Shown: piece after piece, positions 25,344 to 33,103 of the stretch
How the letters are laid out: each line of letters opens with the position of its first letter
Numbering within the stretch: position 1 is the stretch's first letter
Assembly (NCBI GenBank): GCA_017518705.1
Contig: JAFWUC010000014.1
Location: forward strand, 1-39,635
Length of the DNA stretch: 39,635 nucleotides
Direction of reading: 5' to 3'
Origin: Clostridia bacterium
Lineage (GTDB): Bacteria; Bacillota_A; Clostridia; Christensenellales; Aristaeellaceae
Notes under the pieces: model-generated
Databases searched by the model: none
Seen by the model: the letters and a program-made list of their open reading frames with translations, nothing else
What the model was told of the DNA's origin: nothing
Made by a program: the position numbers and the translations under genes

Positions 25344-26468
25344 ATGAAGAAACTACTGGCGCTGACGCTTCTGATCGCGCTGCTGCTCCCGGCGTTTGCC
25401 ACCGAAACGGAGGAGAAGCCCGCTGAGACCGCAGCTACTCCTCAGCCGGCGCTGAGCCTGCTTTACAACAATCCCCTGCCGGAGATATTCGAAAAAGTGT
25501 CTCCCTCCGTGGCGGTACTGGCGCAGGTCAGCTACACCTGGGACAAGGCCACCGATTCCGTGAACAAGCAGGAAAAGGGTTCGGGCAGCGCGGTTTACAT
25601 AAAGGAAGGCGGTTACTTCCTCACCAACCATCACGTGATCGAAGACGCGGACGAACTGGAGATCCGCTTGAGCGACGGCCGGGTGCTGGAAGCCGAACTC
25701 GTCGGTTCCGACGCGGCGGCGGATGTTGCCGTGGTAAAGGTGAACGAGGAGCTTGAGCTCACGCCCGTAAAGATCGGCAAATCTTCGGACCTTAAGGTGG
25801 GCGAGATAGTGCTGGTCATAGGCACTCCCATCAGCTGGGAAATGATGTACAACACCCTGACCACCGGCATAGTGTCGGGTCTTAACAGGGATGAAGCGGA
25901 CTACGAGGCCACCCGCGCCATAGGGCTCATCCAGATCGACGCGGCCGTAAACCCGGGCAACTCCGGCGGCGCGCTACTGAACCTGGACGGCGAGATCGTG
26001 GGCATCCCCTTCATGAAGTACATGGGTTATTATTACAAGGACGCCAATAACGAGGACTTCGTAGTGTATGAAGGCCTGTCTTTCGCGGTGCCCATGGACG
26101 TGGCCTGGCCCATCGCCGAAAGCATAATCGCCACCGGTTCCTACAAGCGTCCCCGCTTCGGCGTGAGCGTGACCGACAACGAAGGCCCCGAGGAGCCGCT
26201 CAAGAACTATCCGCCTGCCGGATTGCTGATTGGCGAAGTCGAGAAAAACGGCTCCGGCTTCAAGGCGGGCTTAAGGAGCGGCGACGTGATCACCCACGTG
26301 AACGGCATCAGGGTAAAGACGTTCAGGGAATACACCAAGATAGTGGACAAGCTGGGCGCGGGCGAAAGCTTCACCATCAGCGTGGTGCGCTACAAGGACA
26401 AGGACGGCAACGACCTTAAGAAGTTTGAGAAACTTGAGCTTACCGTGACTCTGGAAATGATAGACTGA
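25344..26468 (+). CDS. HtrA/DegP-like serine protease with PDZ domain, exported
   Basis: 374 residues. A signal peptide or N-terminal anchor covers residues 1-20 (MKKLLALTLLIALLLPAFAT). The trypsin-like triad is His97 (LTNHHVIEDA), Asp127 (AADVAVVKV) and Ser207 (NPGNSGGALL). The PDZ domain (about 265-370) includes GLLIGEVEKNGSGFKAGLRSGDVITHVNGIRV. It degrades or refolds damaged exported proteins. ATG 25344 lies 7 nt after AGAGGT; an in-frame GTG at 25326 lies just before that site and is not preferred. Confidence 0.94.
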   Translation: MKKLLALTLLIALLLPAFATETEEKPAETAATPQPALSLLYNNPLPEIFEKVSPSVAVLAQVSYTWDKATDSVNKQEKGSGSAVYIKEGGYFLTNHHVIEDADELEIRLSDGRVLEAELVGSDAAADVAVVKVNEELELTPVKIGKSSDLKVGEIVLVIGTPISWEMMYNTLTTGIVSGLNRDEADYEATRAIGLIQIDAAVNPGNSGGALLNLDGEIVGIPFMKYMGYYYKDANNEDFVVYEGLSFAVPMDVAWPIAESIIATGSYKRPRFGVSVTDNEGPEEPLKNYPPAGLLIGEVEKNGSGFKAGLRSGDVITHVNGIRVKTFREYTKIVDKLGAGESFTISVVRYKDKDGNDLKKFEKLELTVTLEMID

Positions 26469-26478
26469 GGAGAGCGTT

Positions 26479-27270
26479 ATGGCGTTTTTGGAAGTGGGCT
26501 TTTTCTCCGAGGTGCTGGGTATGTGCACGCGCATGAACGTGATACTGCCCCAGACCGCCCCGGGAATGATAGGGGTTGATACTCCTTCCGAGCAGCGTAA
26601 ATGGAAAGTACTGTACCTGCTGCACGGCTTAAGCGACGATCACACCATCTGGGAGCGCAGAACAAGCATAGAGCGCTATGTGAGCGACATGCCCCTTGCG
26701 GTGGTCATGCCGGAGACCCAGCGGGGCTGGTATACGGACATGCACCACGGCTTCAAGTGGTTCACGTTCTTTACCACCGAGCTGCCCCGTGTGGTCAGGG
26801 ATTTTTTCCCCGCCATATCGGACAAAAGGGAAGACACTTTCGTGGCGGGCCTGTCAATGGGCGGATACGGCGCGCTCAAGCTTGCCTTGTCTCGTCCGGA
26901 CATCTTCTCCGCGGGAGCCAGCCTGTCCGGCGCGGTGGACGTGGCGGAGATCTGCGAAGCGCAGGAGAAAAACGGCGATACCGAAGCGTTCGACGTTATG
27001 GGCGTTTCTTCGTTAGTCAGGGGCAGCAAAAATGACCTGTTCGCCCTGTGCGAGAACTTCGATTTTTCGGCCGGCAATACGCCCAGGCTGTTCATGTGCT
27101 GCGGCACGGAAGACATGCTGTACTGGCAGAACGTGCGCCTGAGGAACCACATAAAGGGGCTGCCCTTCGATCTCACCTACGAGGAAGAGCCCGGCACCCA
27201 CAACTGGGCCTACTGGGACATGAAGATACAGAGCGTACTCAAATGGCTGAACATGGGCGGGGAGGCGTAA
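26479..27270 (+). CDS. Alpha/beta-hydrolase esterase (esterase D / tributyrin esterase-like), copy 1
   Basis: 263 residues, no signal peptide. The alpha/beta-hydrolase fold shows YLLHGLSDDHTIWERRTSIERY, nucleophile Ser126 in GLSMGGYGAL, Asp212 in CCGTEDML and His241 in PGTHNWAYWD. Relatives are short-chain acyl/acetyl esterases, including feruloyl- and tributyrin-type. It is directly followed, 1 nt later, by a paralogue, indicating tandem duplication. Nearby GH18, nitrilase-GDPD and GH112 genes suggest action on acylated glycans or glycerolipids, but this is inference. Confidence 0.9.
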   Translation: MAFLEVGFFSEVLGMCTRMNVILPQTAPGMIGVDTPSEQRKWKVLYLLHGLSDDHTIWERRTSIERYVSDMPLAVVMPETQRGWYTDMHHGFKWFTFFTTELPRVVRDFFPAISDKREDTFVAGLSMGGYGALKLALSRPDIFSAGASLSGAVDVAEICEAQEKNGDTEAFDVMGVSSLVRGSKNDLFALCENFDFSAGNTPRLFMCCGTEDMLYWQNVRLRNHIKGLPFDLTYEEEPGTHNWAYWDMKIQSVLKWLNMGGEA

Positions 27271-27271
27271 C

Positions 27272-28069
27272 ATGGCACTTATACACACCAATTTCTTCAG
27301 CCAGAGCCTGGGCATGTGCGTTTCCTGCGAGGTGATACTGCCCCAGAAGCGGCTTGGCGGCGAATACGAAGGCCGGAGCGACGAAAAATACAAAACGCTG
27401 TACCTGCTGCACGGCAAAAGCGACGACGAGACCATCTGGCAGAGGCGCACCTCCATCGAGCGTTACGTTGCGCCGCTGGGTCTGGCGGTGGTGATGCCCG
27501 CGGTGCACCTGTCCTCATACGCGGACATGGCTCACGGCGGCAAGTACTACACCTATATCGCAAAGGAACTGCCCCGGATCATGCGGGGCTTCTTCCCGCT
27601 GAGCGACAGGCGGGAGGACAACTATATCGCGGGCCTGTCCATGGGCGGCGCGGGCGCGATGAAGATCGGCCTTAACAACATCGAGTGTTATTCTGCCATC
27701 GGCTGCCTGTCCGCAGGCGCGGTCAACGGCGACCCCAACGACGTGTCCACACCGGAAAAGAAGGCGCGCCGCGAGTATCTGTACGGGGACAGGGACCTGA
27801 CCGGTACCGAGGGAGACGTGTTCGGCGCGGCGCTCAAGGCAGTGCAAAGCGGCAAACCGCTGCCCCGCATATACCACAGCTGCGGCACGGAGGACTTCAT
27901 ACAGCAAAGCGCGCTTAAGACAAAAGCGTTCATGGAGAGCCTGCCCGGGGATCCGTTCTCTTACGTGTACGAAGCCGATCCCGGCGTGCACAGCTGGGAG
28001 TACTGGGACAGCCACATACAGCGTTTCCTGAGCTTCCTGGGCCTGGAAAATGGCGATTTTTACAAGTGA
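27272..28069 (+). CDS. Alpha/beta-hydrolase esterase, copy 2
   Basis: 265 residues, homologous throughout to the preceding esterase: FFSQSLGMC, YLLHGKSDDETIWQRRTSIERYV, GLSMGGAGAMK (Ser123), SCGTEDF (Asp208), PGVHSWEYWD (His240). It differs in the lid-like region between about 150 and 195 (NGDPNDVSTPEKKARREYLYGDRDL), so the two copies probably prefer different acyl substrates. Cytosolic. The stop is 15 nt before the nitrilase-GDPD fusion, with which it is probably co-transcribed. Confidence 0.9.
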   Translation: MALIHTNFFSQSLGMCVSCEVILPQKRLGGEYEGRSDEKYKTLYLLHGKSDDETIWQRRTSIERYVAPLGLAVVMPAVHLSSYADMAHGGKYYTYIAKELPRIMRGFFPLSDRREDNYIAGLSMGGAGAMKIGLNNIECYSAIGCLSAGAVNGDPNDVSTPEKKARREYLYGDRDLTGTEGDVFGAALKAVQSGKPLPRIYHSCGTEDFIQQSALKTKAFMESLPGDPFSYVYEADPGVHSWEYWDSHIQRFLSFLGLENGDFYK

Positions 28070-28084
28070 GGAAGGTAAACGGGC

Positions 28085-29689
28085 ATGAAAGGAGTCATAT
28101 ACCAAAGCGGGTTTTATTCTGACATCGAAGGCGCGAAACGGGGAGTTGACGAAGCGATAAGCTTCCTTAACGGGCTTAAGCAGGGCGCGGACGTGGTGGT
28201 GCTGCCCGAAAGCGCGGACATGCCCTTCCCGCCCGCCACCCGGGAAGAATATGAGCAGGCGTGGGAAGCCAACACGCCCCGGTTGCTCGCCGCTTGCCGC
28301 GACACTGCCATACGCCTGAACTGCGTCGTGTTCGTAAACGCGGGAGACAGGACCGATAAAGGGTATTACAATACCACCTTCGCCATCGACAGGCAGGGCA
28401 ACGTTGTCGGAAAGTACTTAAAGCAGCACCTGACTCCGGGCGAGATCACCCGCCTGAAGCTCCAAAGCGATTACTGCGAGGAGTATTCCGAGCCCTACAC
28501 CGTGGAGATCGACGGCGTTAAGTACGCCTTTCTGACCTGTTACGACTTCTATTTCTTCGAGAGCCTGAGCTTTATCGCCCAAAAGCGCCCCCACGTGATA
28601 ATCGGCTGCGCCCAGCAGCGCAGCGACACCCACGAGACGGCAAGGATATACGGCCGCTTCATCGCCTATACCACCGGCGCTTACCTGCTCAGGAGCGGCG
28701 TGTCCCTGGGGGACGACTGTGCCACGGCGGGCTCATCCATGGCGGTGGGGCCGGACGGTGAGATACTGGCGTACAGGGAAAACGGCGCGGGCGGCATAGA
28801 GTTCGAGTTCGATCCTTTCAAAAAGTACTTAAAGCCCATGGGCTTCATGAACCCGGTGGGGCTGCACCACGATTATACCGAGAAAGGGCGCAGGCCTTGG
28901 AAATACCGCTTTGCGGGCAGCGCCGTGATACGGGACGACAGAAGCCTGCCGTACCCCCGGCTGTGCGCCCACAGGGGGTTCAGCACCGTGGCGCCCGAAA
29001 ACTCCATGCCCGCCTTCGGCGCGGCGATAGCGCTGGGCGCGCAGGAGATCGAGTTCGACCTGTGGTGGACGAAGGACGGAGATGTGGTGTCCATACACGA
29101 TTCCACTCTGGACAGAGTGTCCGACGGCCACGGCAAGGTGTATGAAAAGACGCTGGACGAACTCATGCAGCTGGATTTCGGCTTCCGGTTCTCCGATAAG
29201 TACAAAGGGCTTAAGATCGTGCGCTTTGAGGAGATACTCCAGCATTTCAGCGGTCAGGTCATAATGAACGTGCACATAAAGGACACCGACGATGTGAGCC
29301 CGATGGACGAGGAACACTTAAAGCGCATAATCCGCCTGATAGACAAGTACGACAACCGCCGTTACGTTTACTTTATGAGTGCCAACGACAGCGTGCTAAA
29401 GCAGCTTAAGCGTCTCGCGCCCGACATCGCGCTGTGCGTGGGGGAGAACTCCCGGCACTTCGAGATAGTGAACCGGGCGATAGAACTGGGCATAGACCGG
29501 GTGCAGCTGTTCAAGCCCTATTTCAACGAAGAGATGATACTCAAAGCCAAACAGCACGGCGTGAAGCTCAACGTGTTCTTCTCCGACGAGCCCGAAGAAG
29601 CCCGTCGCTTCCTGGACATGGGCATAGACTGCATCCTCACCAACGACTATCTGAACATAAAGACCGCCCTTGGGGACCGCATAAAATAA
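28085..29689 (+). CDS. Carbon-nitrogen hydrolase (nitrilase superfamily) fused to glycerophosphodiester phosphodiesterase
   Basis: 534 residues, no signal peptide. Residues 1-~275 form a nitrilase-type amidohydrolase with the Glu-Lys-Cys triad: Glu42 (VVLPESADMP), Lys113 (GKYLKQHLTPGE) and Cys152 (FLTCYDFYFFE). Residues ~290-530 form a GDPD TIM barrel: CAHRGFSTVAPENSMPAF (His296, Arg297, Glu305), EIEFDLWWTKDGDVVSIHD (Glu323, Asp325, His338). Both active sites look complete. The frame is continuous, so this is a genuine two-domain protein and not two genes. A plausible substrate is a molecule with both an amide and a phosphodiester, or two steps of one pathway. The GDPD half is a paralogue of the protein at 34027-34764. 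The substrates are unknown. Confidence 0.88.
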   Translation: MKGVIYQSGFYSDIEGAKRGVDEAISFLNGLKQGADVVVLPESADMPFPPATREEYEQAWEANTPRLLAACRDTAIRLNCVVFVNAGDRTDKGYYNTTFAIDRQGNVVGKYLKQHLTPGEITRLKLQSDYCEEYSEPYTVEIDGVKYAFLTCYDFYFFESLSFIAQKRPHVIIGCAQQRSDTHETARIYGRFIAYTTGAYLLRSGVSLGDDCATAGSSMAVGPDGEILAYRENGAGGIEFEFDPFKKYLKPMGFMNPVGLHHDYTEKGRRPWKYRFAGSAVIRDDRSLPYPRLCAHRGFSTVAPENSMPAFGAAIALGAQEIEFDLWWTKDGDVVSIHDSTLDRVSDGHGKVYEKTLDELMQLDFGFRFSDKYKGLKIVRFEEILQHFSGQVIMNVHIKDTDDVSPMDEEHLKRIIRLIDKYDNRRYVYFMSANDSVLKQLKRLAPDIALCVGENSRHFEIVNRAIELGIDRVQLFKPYFNEEMILKAKQHGVKLNVFFSDEPEEARRFLDMGIDCILTNDYLNIKTALGDRIK

Positions 29690-29762
29690 ACGTGCGGGCC
29701 GGGCGGCAGGAGCATCTTTCGCAAAAAGCCGTAAGGATTATTAATACTGGAGGTATGAGACT

Positions 29763-30761
29763 ATGTTGATCTTGGGCTATGTGGGCGACCGCGGGCTGCC
29801 TCAGGTGACGGAACAGGACGCCAAAATGCTGGACGGCATCAACATCGCCTTCGGCAAGGTGGCGGATGACTTTACGCTGGGCACCTGGGAACTCAAGCAC
29901 AACGACTGCCACGAACAGATCAGGCAGTGGAATCCCGATATCAAGATCGTACTGAGCGTGGGCGGCTGGACGGCGGGAGGCTTCTCCCTTATGTCCCGCA
30001 CTGAGGAAGGCAGACGCAAATTCGCCGAAAGCTGCGCCGACTACGTGGCTAAAACCAAACTGGACGGCATAGACATAGACTGGGAATACCCCTGTTCCGA
30101 CTCCGCGGGCATAGACTGCGACCCCTCCGACAAGCAGAACTTCACCCTGCTGCTGCAGGCGTTAAGGGATGCGCTGGGTCCGGACAAGATAGTATCCATC
30201 GCCGCGGGTGCGGGCGCGTACTTCGTGCGCGACACCGAGATGGACAAGGTGGCTGAGATCTGCGACTACGTGCAGATAATGACTTACGACATGCGCAGCG
30301 GTTTCTGCAGCCAGGCGGGGCACCACACCGCGCCTTTCGCCACCAAAGGCGACGACAGCGGGCTGGACACCCTGTCCATGGTGAAAATGTTCAACAAAGC
30401 CGGCGTGCCGCTGAATAAGATCGTGATCGGCGCGGCGTTCTACGCCCGGAAATGGGGCGGCGTGCCGGACGTGAACCACGGGCTGCTGCAGCCTGCGGGC
30501 ACCGTCGGCGGCTACGGCGAGGGTTACACCGGCCTCGTAAACGATTATATCAACAAAAACGGTTTCGTGCGTTACTGGGACGAAGACGCCCAGGCGCCGT
30601 TCCTGTTTGACGGCAGCACGCTGATCAGCTACGACGACCCGGACAGCCTGAAAGCCAAGTGCGGCATAGTCAAGGACAACGGCCTGCTGGGCATAATGTA
30701 CTGGGAGCACGGCTGCGATAAGTCCCGTGCACTGCTGACGGCCATTTACGAAAACCGGTAA
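29763..30761 (+). CDS. GH18 family glycoside hydrolase (chitinase / endo-beta-N-acetylglucosaminidase type), cytosolic
   Basis: 332 residues. The GH18 motif DGIDIDWEYP (residues 101-110) gives Asp101, Asp104, Asp106 and catalytic Glu108; KIVLSVGGWT (SxGG, 65-68) and VQIMTYDMR are the other conserved strands. The end LLGIMYWEHGCD is the usual last strand. No signal peptide and no carbohydrate-binding module are present, so it should act inside the cell on imported chitooligosaccharides or N-glycan fragments. TGGAGG precedes ATG 29763; the 73-bp gap upstream shows no clear promoter. The terminator follows at 30768. Confidence 0.92.
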   Translation: MLILGYVGDRGLPQVTEQDAKMLDGINIAFGKVADDFTLGTWELKHNDCHEQIRQWNPDIKIVLSVGGWTAGGFSLMSRTEEGRRKFAESCADYVAKTKLDGIDIDWEYPCSDSAGIDCDPSDKQNFTLLLQALRDALGPDKIVSIAAGAGAYFVRDTEMDKVAEICDYVQIMTYDMRSGFCSQAGHHTAPFATKGDDSGLDTLSMVKMFNKAGVPLNKIVIGAAFYARKWGGVPDVNHGLLQPAGTVGGYGEGYTGLVNDYINKNGFVRYWDEDAQAPFLFDGSTLISYDDPDSLKAKCGIVKDNGLLGIMYWEHGCDKSRALLTAIYENR

Positions 30762-30767
30762 AACAAG

Positions 30768-30794
30768 GCCCTGAACCAAGCGTTCAGGGCTTTT
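30768..30794 (+). terminator. Intrinsic terminator after the GH18 gene
   Basis: GCCCTGAAC (30768-30776), loop CAAGC, GTTCAGGGC (30782-30790), then TTTT (30791-30794). It lies between convergent genes and closes the long plus-strand run. Confidence 0.88.
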
Positions 30795-30800
30795 GATCTG

Positions 30801-31940
30801 TTATCTGTTTATGATCCTGGCGATAAGCGGGCGTTTAAGCTTCATTGCGCCTTTGGGGCAGAACTCCTGGCAGCAGAAGCAGCGGATGCACGCTTTTTTG
30901 TTTATGGACGGCTTCCCGCTGCGCATGGTGATCGCCTTTGCGGGGCAGATATTGAAGCATTTTTCGCAGCCTATGCATTCGCTGCGCCTGACGCGGGGGC
31001 GGGATGCGAGCGCGCCGGATACGAAACTGCCGAACCACTTGCCGAAGACGCCGGGCAGTTCCATGTTGAAGGCCATTTCCTTCCTTTCGCGTACCAGCCG
31101 GTAATCCGCGACGCGGAATCTATCCGGATCGCCCACTATGTCAAACTCGTTTTCCAGCCCGCGTTTTTCGGCCGCTGCGACGGTGTCTACTTCTTCCGGA
31201 TCGAGCCCGATGATGCCCGCGCACACCCGGTCGCAGCAGTAGGGGCTGTCGGAAGCCAGCAGCGCGCCTATGAACCTGGGCGTGCCCATGGTGGGACCGT
31301 TGCCCTCCATGCCGTACACCGCGTCCACAAGGCACAGCCGGGGCTTGAAGCGCTCGTTTATATCCACCAGCATGTCGGCGAACCGGGCGTGCTCGGGGTA
31401 TTTGTAGTGATATTCGGGCTTGAAGGTGCCCGGGATCGCGCCGAACATGTTCTTTACGCAGGCGGACATGCCCATCATGCCGTGGGTCTTGAGCTTGCAG
31501 AAATTGATTATCGCGTCGGCGTCGTCCAGGTAGGCGGTGTATTCCAGTTCCTTGAGCGTCTGCCCGTCCGGGTTATCCGCGCGGACGTGTCCGAAATCGC
31601 GGTTGAGCTCGGCACCGACTTCGGTGACCGCCTTGACGCCCGTAGCCAGGTAGACCGCGTTCACATACGCGGAGGTGTACAGCCCGCCGGGGGAGTCGCC
31701 CACCGTGACCTTCGCGCCTTTTTTGACCAGCATGCGGCAAAGCTCCGTGAGCAGGGCGGGATGGGTGGTGGCGGCGGAGGCGGGCTTCAGCATGCTCACC
31801 AGGTTGGCTTTTATCACGACCCTCATGCCGGGCTTGACAAAATCAAGCCCGCCCAGGGGCTCAAGCGCCTTTTCCAGGGCGGGACGGACGTATTCGGGTT
31901 CGTAGCTTTTGCAGCCTACTACAGAAACAGTGTTACGCAA
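30801..31940 (-). CDS. DUF362 domain protein with two 4Fe-4S ferredoxin motifs
   Basis: 379 residues. The DUF362 part is seen in VIKANLVSMLKPASAATTHPALL, KVTVGDSPGG, IINFCKLKTHGMMGMSACVKNMFGAIPG and LVDAVYGMEGNGPTMG. The C-terminus holds two ferredoxin clusters, ECIGCEKCFNICPAKAI and ACIRCFCCQEFCPKGAM. These proteins are widespread in anaerobes and presumed to be redox enzymes, but their reaction is not established. The start is TTG 31940, eight bases inside the end of the upstream gene; GGAAG lies just before it and there is no ATG alternative. Translation is coupled to the helical-repeat gene. Confidence 0.88.
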   Translation of the reverse strand: MRNTVSVVGCKSYEPEYVRPALEKALEPLGGLDFVKPGMRVVIKANLVSMLKPASAATTHPALLTELCRMLVKKGAKVTVGDSPGGLYTSAYVNAVYLATGVKAVTEVGAELNRDFGHVRADNPDGQTLKELEYTAYLDDADAIINFCKLKTHGMMGMSACVKNMFGAIPGTFKPEYHYKYPEHARFADMLVDINERFKPRLCLVDAVYGMEGNGPTMGTPRFIGALLASDSPYCCDRVCAGIIGLDPEEVDTVAAAEKRGLENEFDIVGDPDRFRVADYRLVRERKEMAFNMELPGVFGKWFGSFVSGALASRPRVRRSECIGCEKCFNICPAKAITMRSGKPSINKKACIRCFCCQEFCPKGAMKLKRPLIARIINR

Positions 31941-32949
31941 CCTCGTCTTCCGTGCTTTCGGGGATGGATTCGTTTTCGTCTTCAGGCAGCAGCAGGGGCA
32001 GCAGCACGCTGTCCTCGGGCAGCACGTATATGGCGTTTTCCCAGTCGTACAGCGATATGACTCCGCTCAGGGCGTCCTGCGTCTGTCCCGCTTTGGCCTG
32101 CTCCTCATAGAGCATAACCTGGCACTCGCTGATCTTCAGGCGGCAGTCTTTATATGTGATTATGTTCTCGAAAAACTCTATGGCCTGCTTGTACTTACCC
32201 TCGTCCTGGTACTGTACGCCGCCTCTGTAGGCGTCCTCCAGGTCCCTTAAGTACCTGCCTGCCTCTTCGTATTCGTCCTGCATGAGCTCCATGCCTTCCG
32301 CCGCGGCGTTAAGGTCGCTTTCGCCCAACTGCAGATAGTGGCTGAACTCCTTCTCGTAGCTTTCATCTATAAGCTTCTGCAGCGGCGCAGCCATCTCCTC
32401 GGACTTGTCCAGCGCGCTGGCGGCTTTCTCGCGGGCGTCGGAATAGTCGCCGTAGAGTATGTCGTTCTCGGCTTCCGTATACACGTCCAGCGCGTACATG
32501 GTGTCCTCGCGGCCGCCGTCGGGCATGAGTTTGTAGTAGTAGAACGCGTCGGCATAGCTGCCCGCCTCTACTGCCTTGTTGCCCAGCTCCTCAAAGGAGC
32601 CTATGCTCTCGCGCACCTGCGCCTGGGTGTCGGCGTCCAGGGAGTTAAGGTACAGGTTGGAAGCGGCCTCCACTTCGCCCCTTTCGAACAGGCTCAGGCA
32701 GCTGGCCGTCTGCGCCTGATTCTTGCTGTCACGGTAATCCTCGATGGTGGAGAACAGCCTGCCGGCTTCGGCGTAGGACTTTTCTTCAAGCAGCTTCGAG
32801 GCGTCCATATACTGTTTTTCCGGTTTAAGCAGCACAAGATAGCAGCCCAGCAGCCCGCTGATGATGCTGAATATCATCAGCCAGGTCAGAAAACCCGCCA
32901 GGCGGCGTGCCTTTTTTTCCTGTTTGGAATGTTTCACGCTTTTTTTCAT
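31933..32949 (-). CDS. Membrane-anchored helical-repeat (TPR-like) protein
   Basis: 338 residues. A basic N-terminal head (MKKSVKHSKQEKKARR) is followed by one hydrophobic segment (about 20-40) and a long acidic helical domain. Several units fit TPR-like pairs: KQYMDASKLLEEKSYAEAGRLFSTIEDYRDSKNQ, AVEAGSYADAFYYYKLMPDG, YQDEGKYKQAIEFFENIITYKDCRLKISEC. This pattern is common in Clostridia exported scaffold proteins. ATG 32949 is 6 nt after GGAGGT; an earlier in-frame start would overlap that site. It is the first gene of a two-gene operon with the DUF362 protein. The partner is unknown. Confidence 0.8.
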   Translation of the reverse strand: MKKSVKHSKQEKKARRLAGFLTWLMIFSIISGLLGCYLVLLKPEKQYMDASKLLEEKSYAEAGRLFSTIEDYRDSKNQAQTASCLSLFERGEVEAASNLYLNSLDADTQAQVRESIGSFEELGNKAVEAGSYADAFYYYKLMPDGGREDTMYALDVYTEAENDILYGDYSDAREKAASALDKSEEMAAPLQKLIDESYEKEFSHYLQLGESDLNAAAEGMELMQDEYEEAGRYLRDLEDAYRGGVQYQDEGKYKQAIEFFENIITYKDCRLKISECQVMLYEEQAKAGQTQDALSGVISLYDWENAIYVLPEDSVLLPLLLPEDENESIPESTEDEVA

Positions 32950-32975
32950 GCGCTCACCTCCGTAGATTGCCATTT

Positions 32976-33004
32976 ATTATAGCATAATGAAACACTTTTG
33001 TAAA
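32976..33004 (-). promoter_or_regulatory. Promoter of the TPR-DUF362 unit
   Basis: On the minus strand TTTACA (complement of 32999-33004), 17-bp spacer, TATAAT (complement of 32976-32981). It sits 27 bp before the start codon and is divergent from the PfkB operon. Confidence 0.82.
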
Positions 33005-33052
33005 CATTTGAAATAAAAATATAACAACATAGTCCGGAAACGGCCAAAATGC

Positions 33053-33072
33053 TTGACATATGTGATACAATA
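33053..33072 (+). promoter_or_regulatory. Probable extended -10 promoter of the pfkB-GH112 operon
   Basis: TTGACATATGTGATACAATA resembles 18881-18900. TGA-TACAAT fits an extended -10, placing transcription near 33078 and giving a 26-nt leader with GAGAGG (33092-33097) before ATG 33104. The TTGACA lies 7 bp from the -10, so it is not a normal -35. Confidence 0.5.
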
Positions 33073-33103
33073 GAGTAGGTATGGTATGTATGAGAGGCAT
33101 AAG

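Noticed and set aside
28085..29689. Two separate genes (nitrilase and GDPD) with a missed boundary
   Set aside because: There is no stop, start or ribosome site between the domains around 28900-28960; the frame is continuous.
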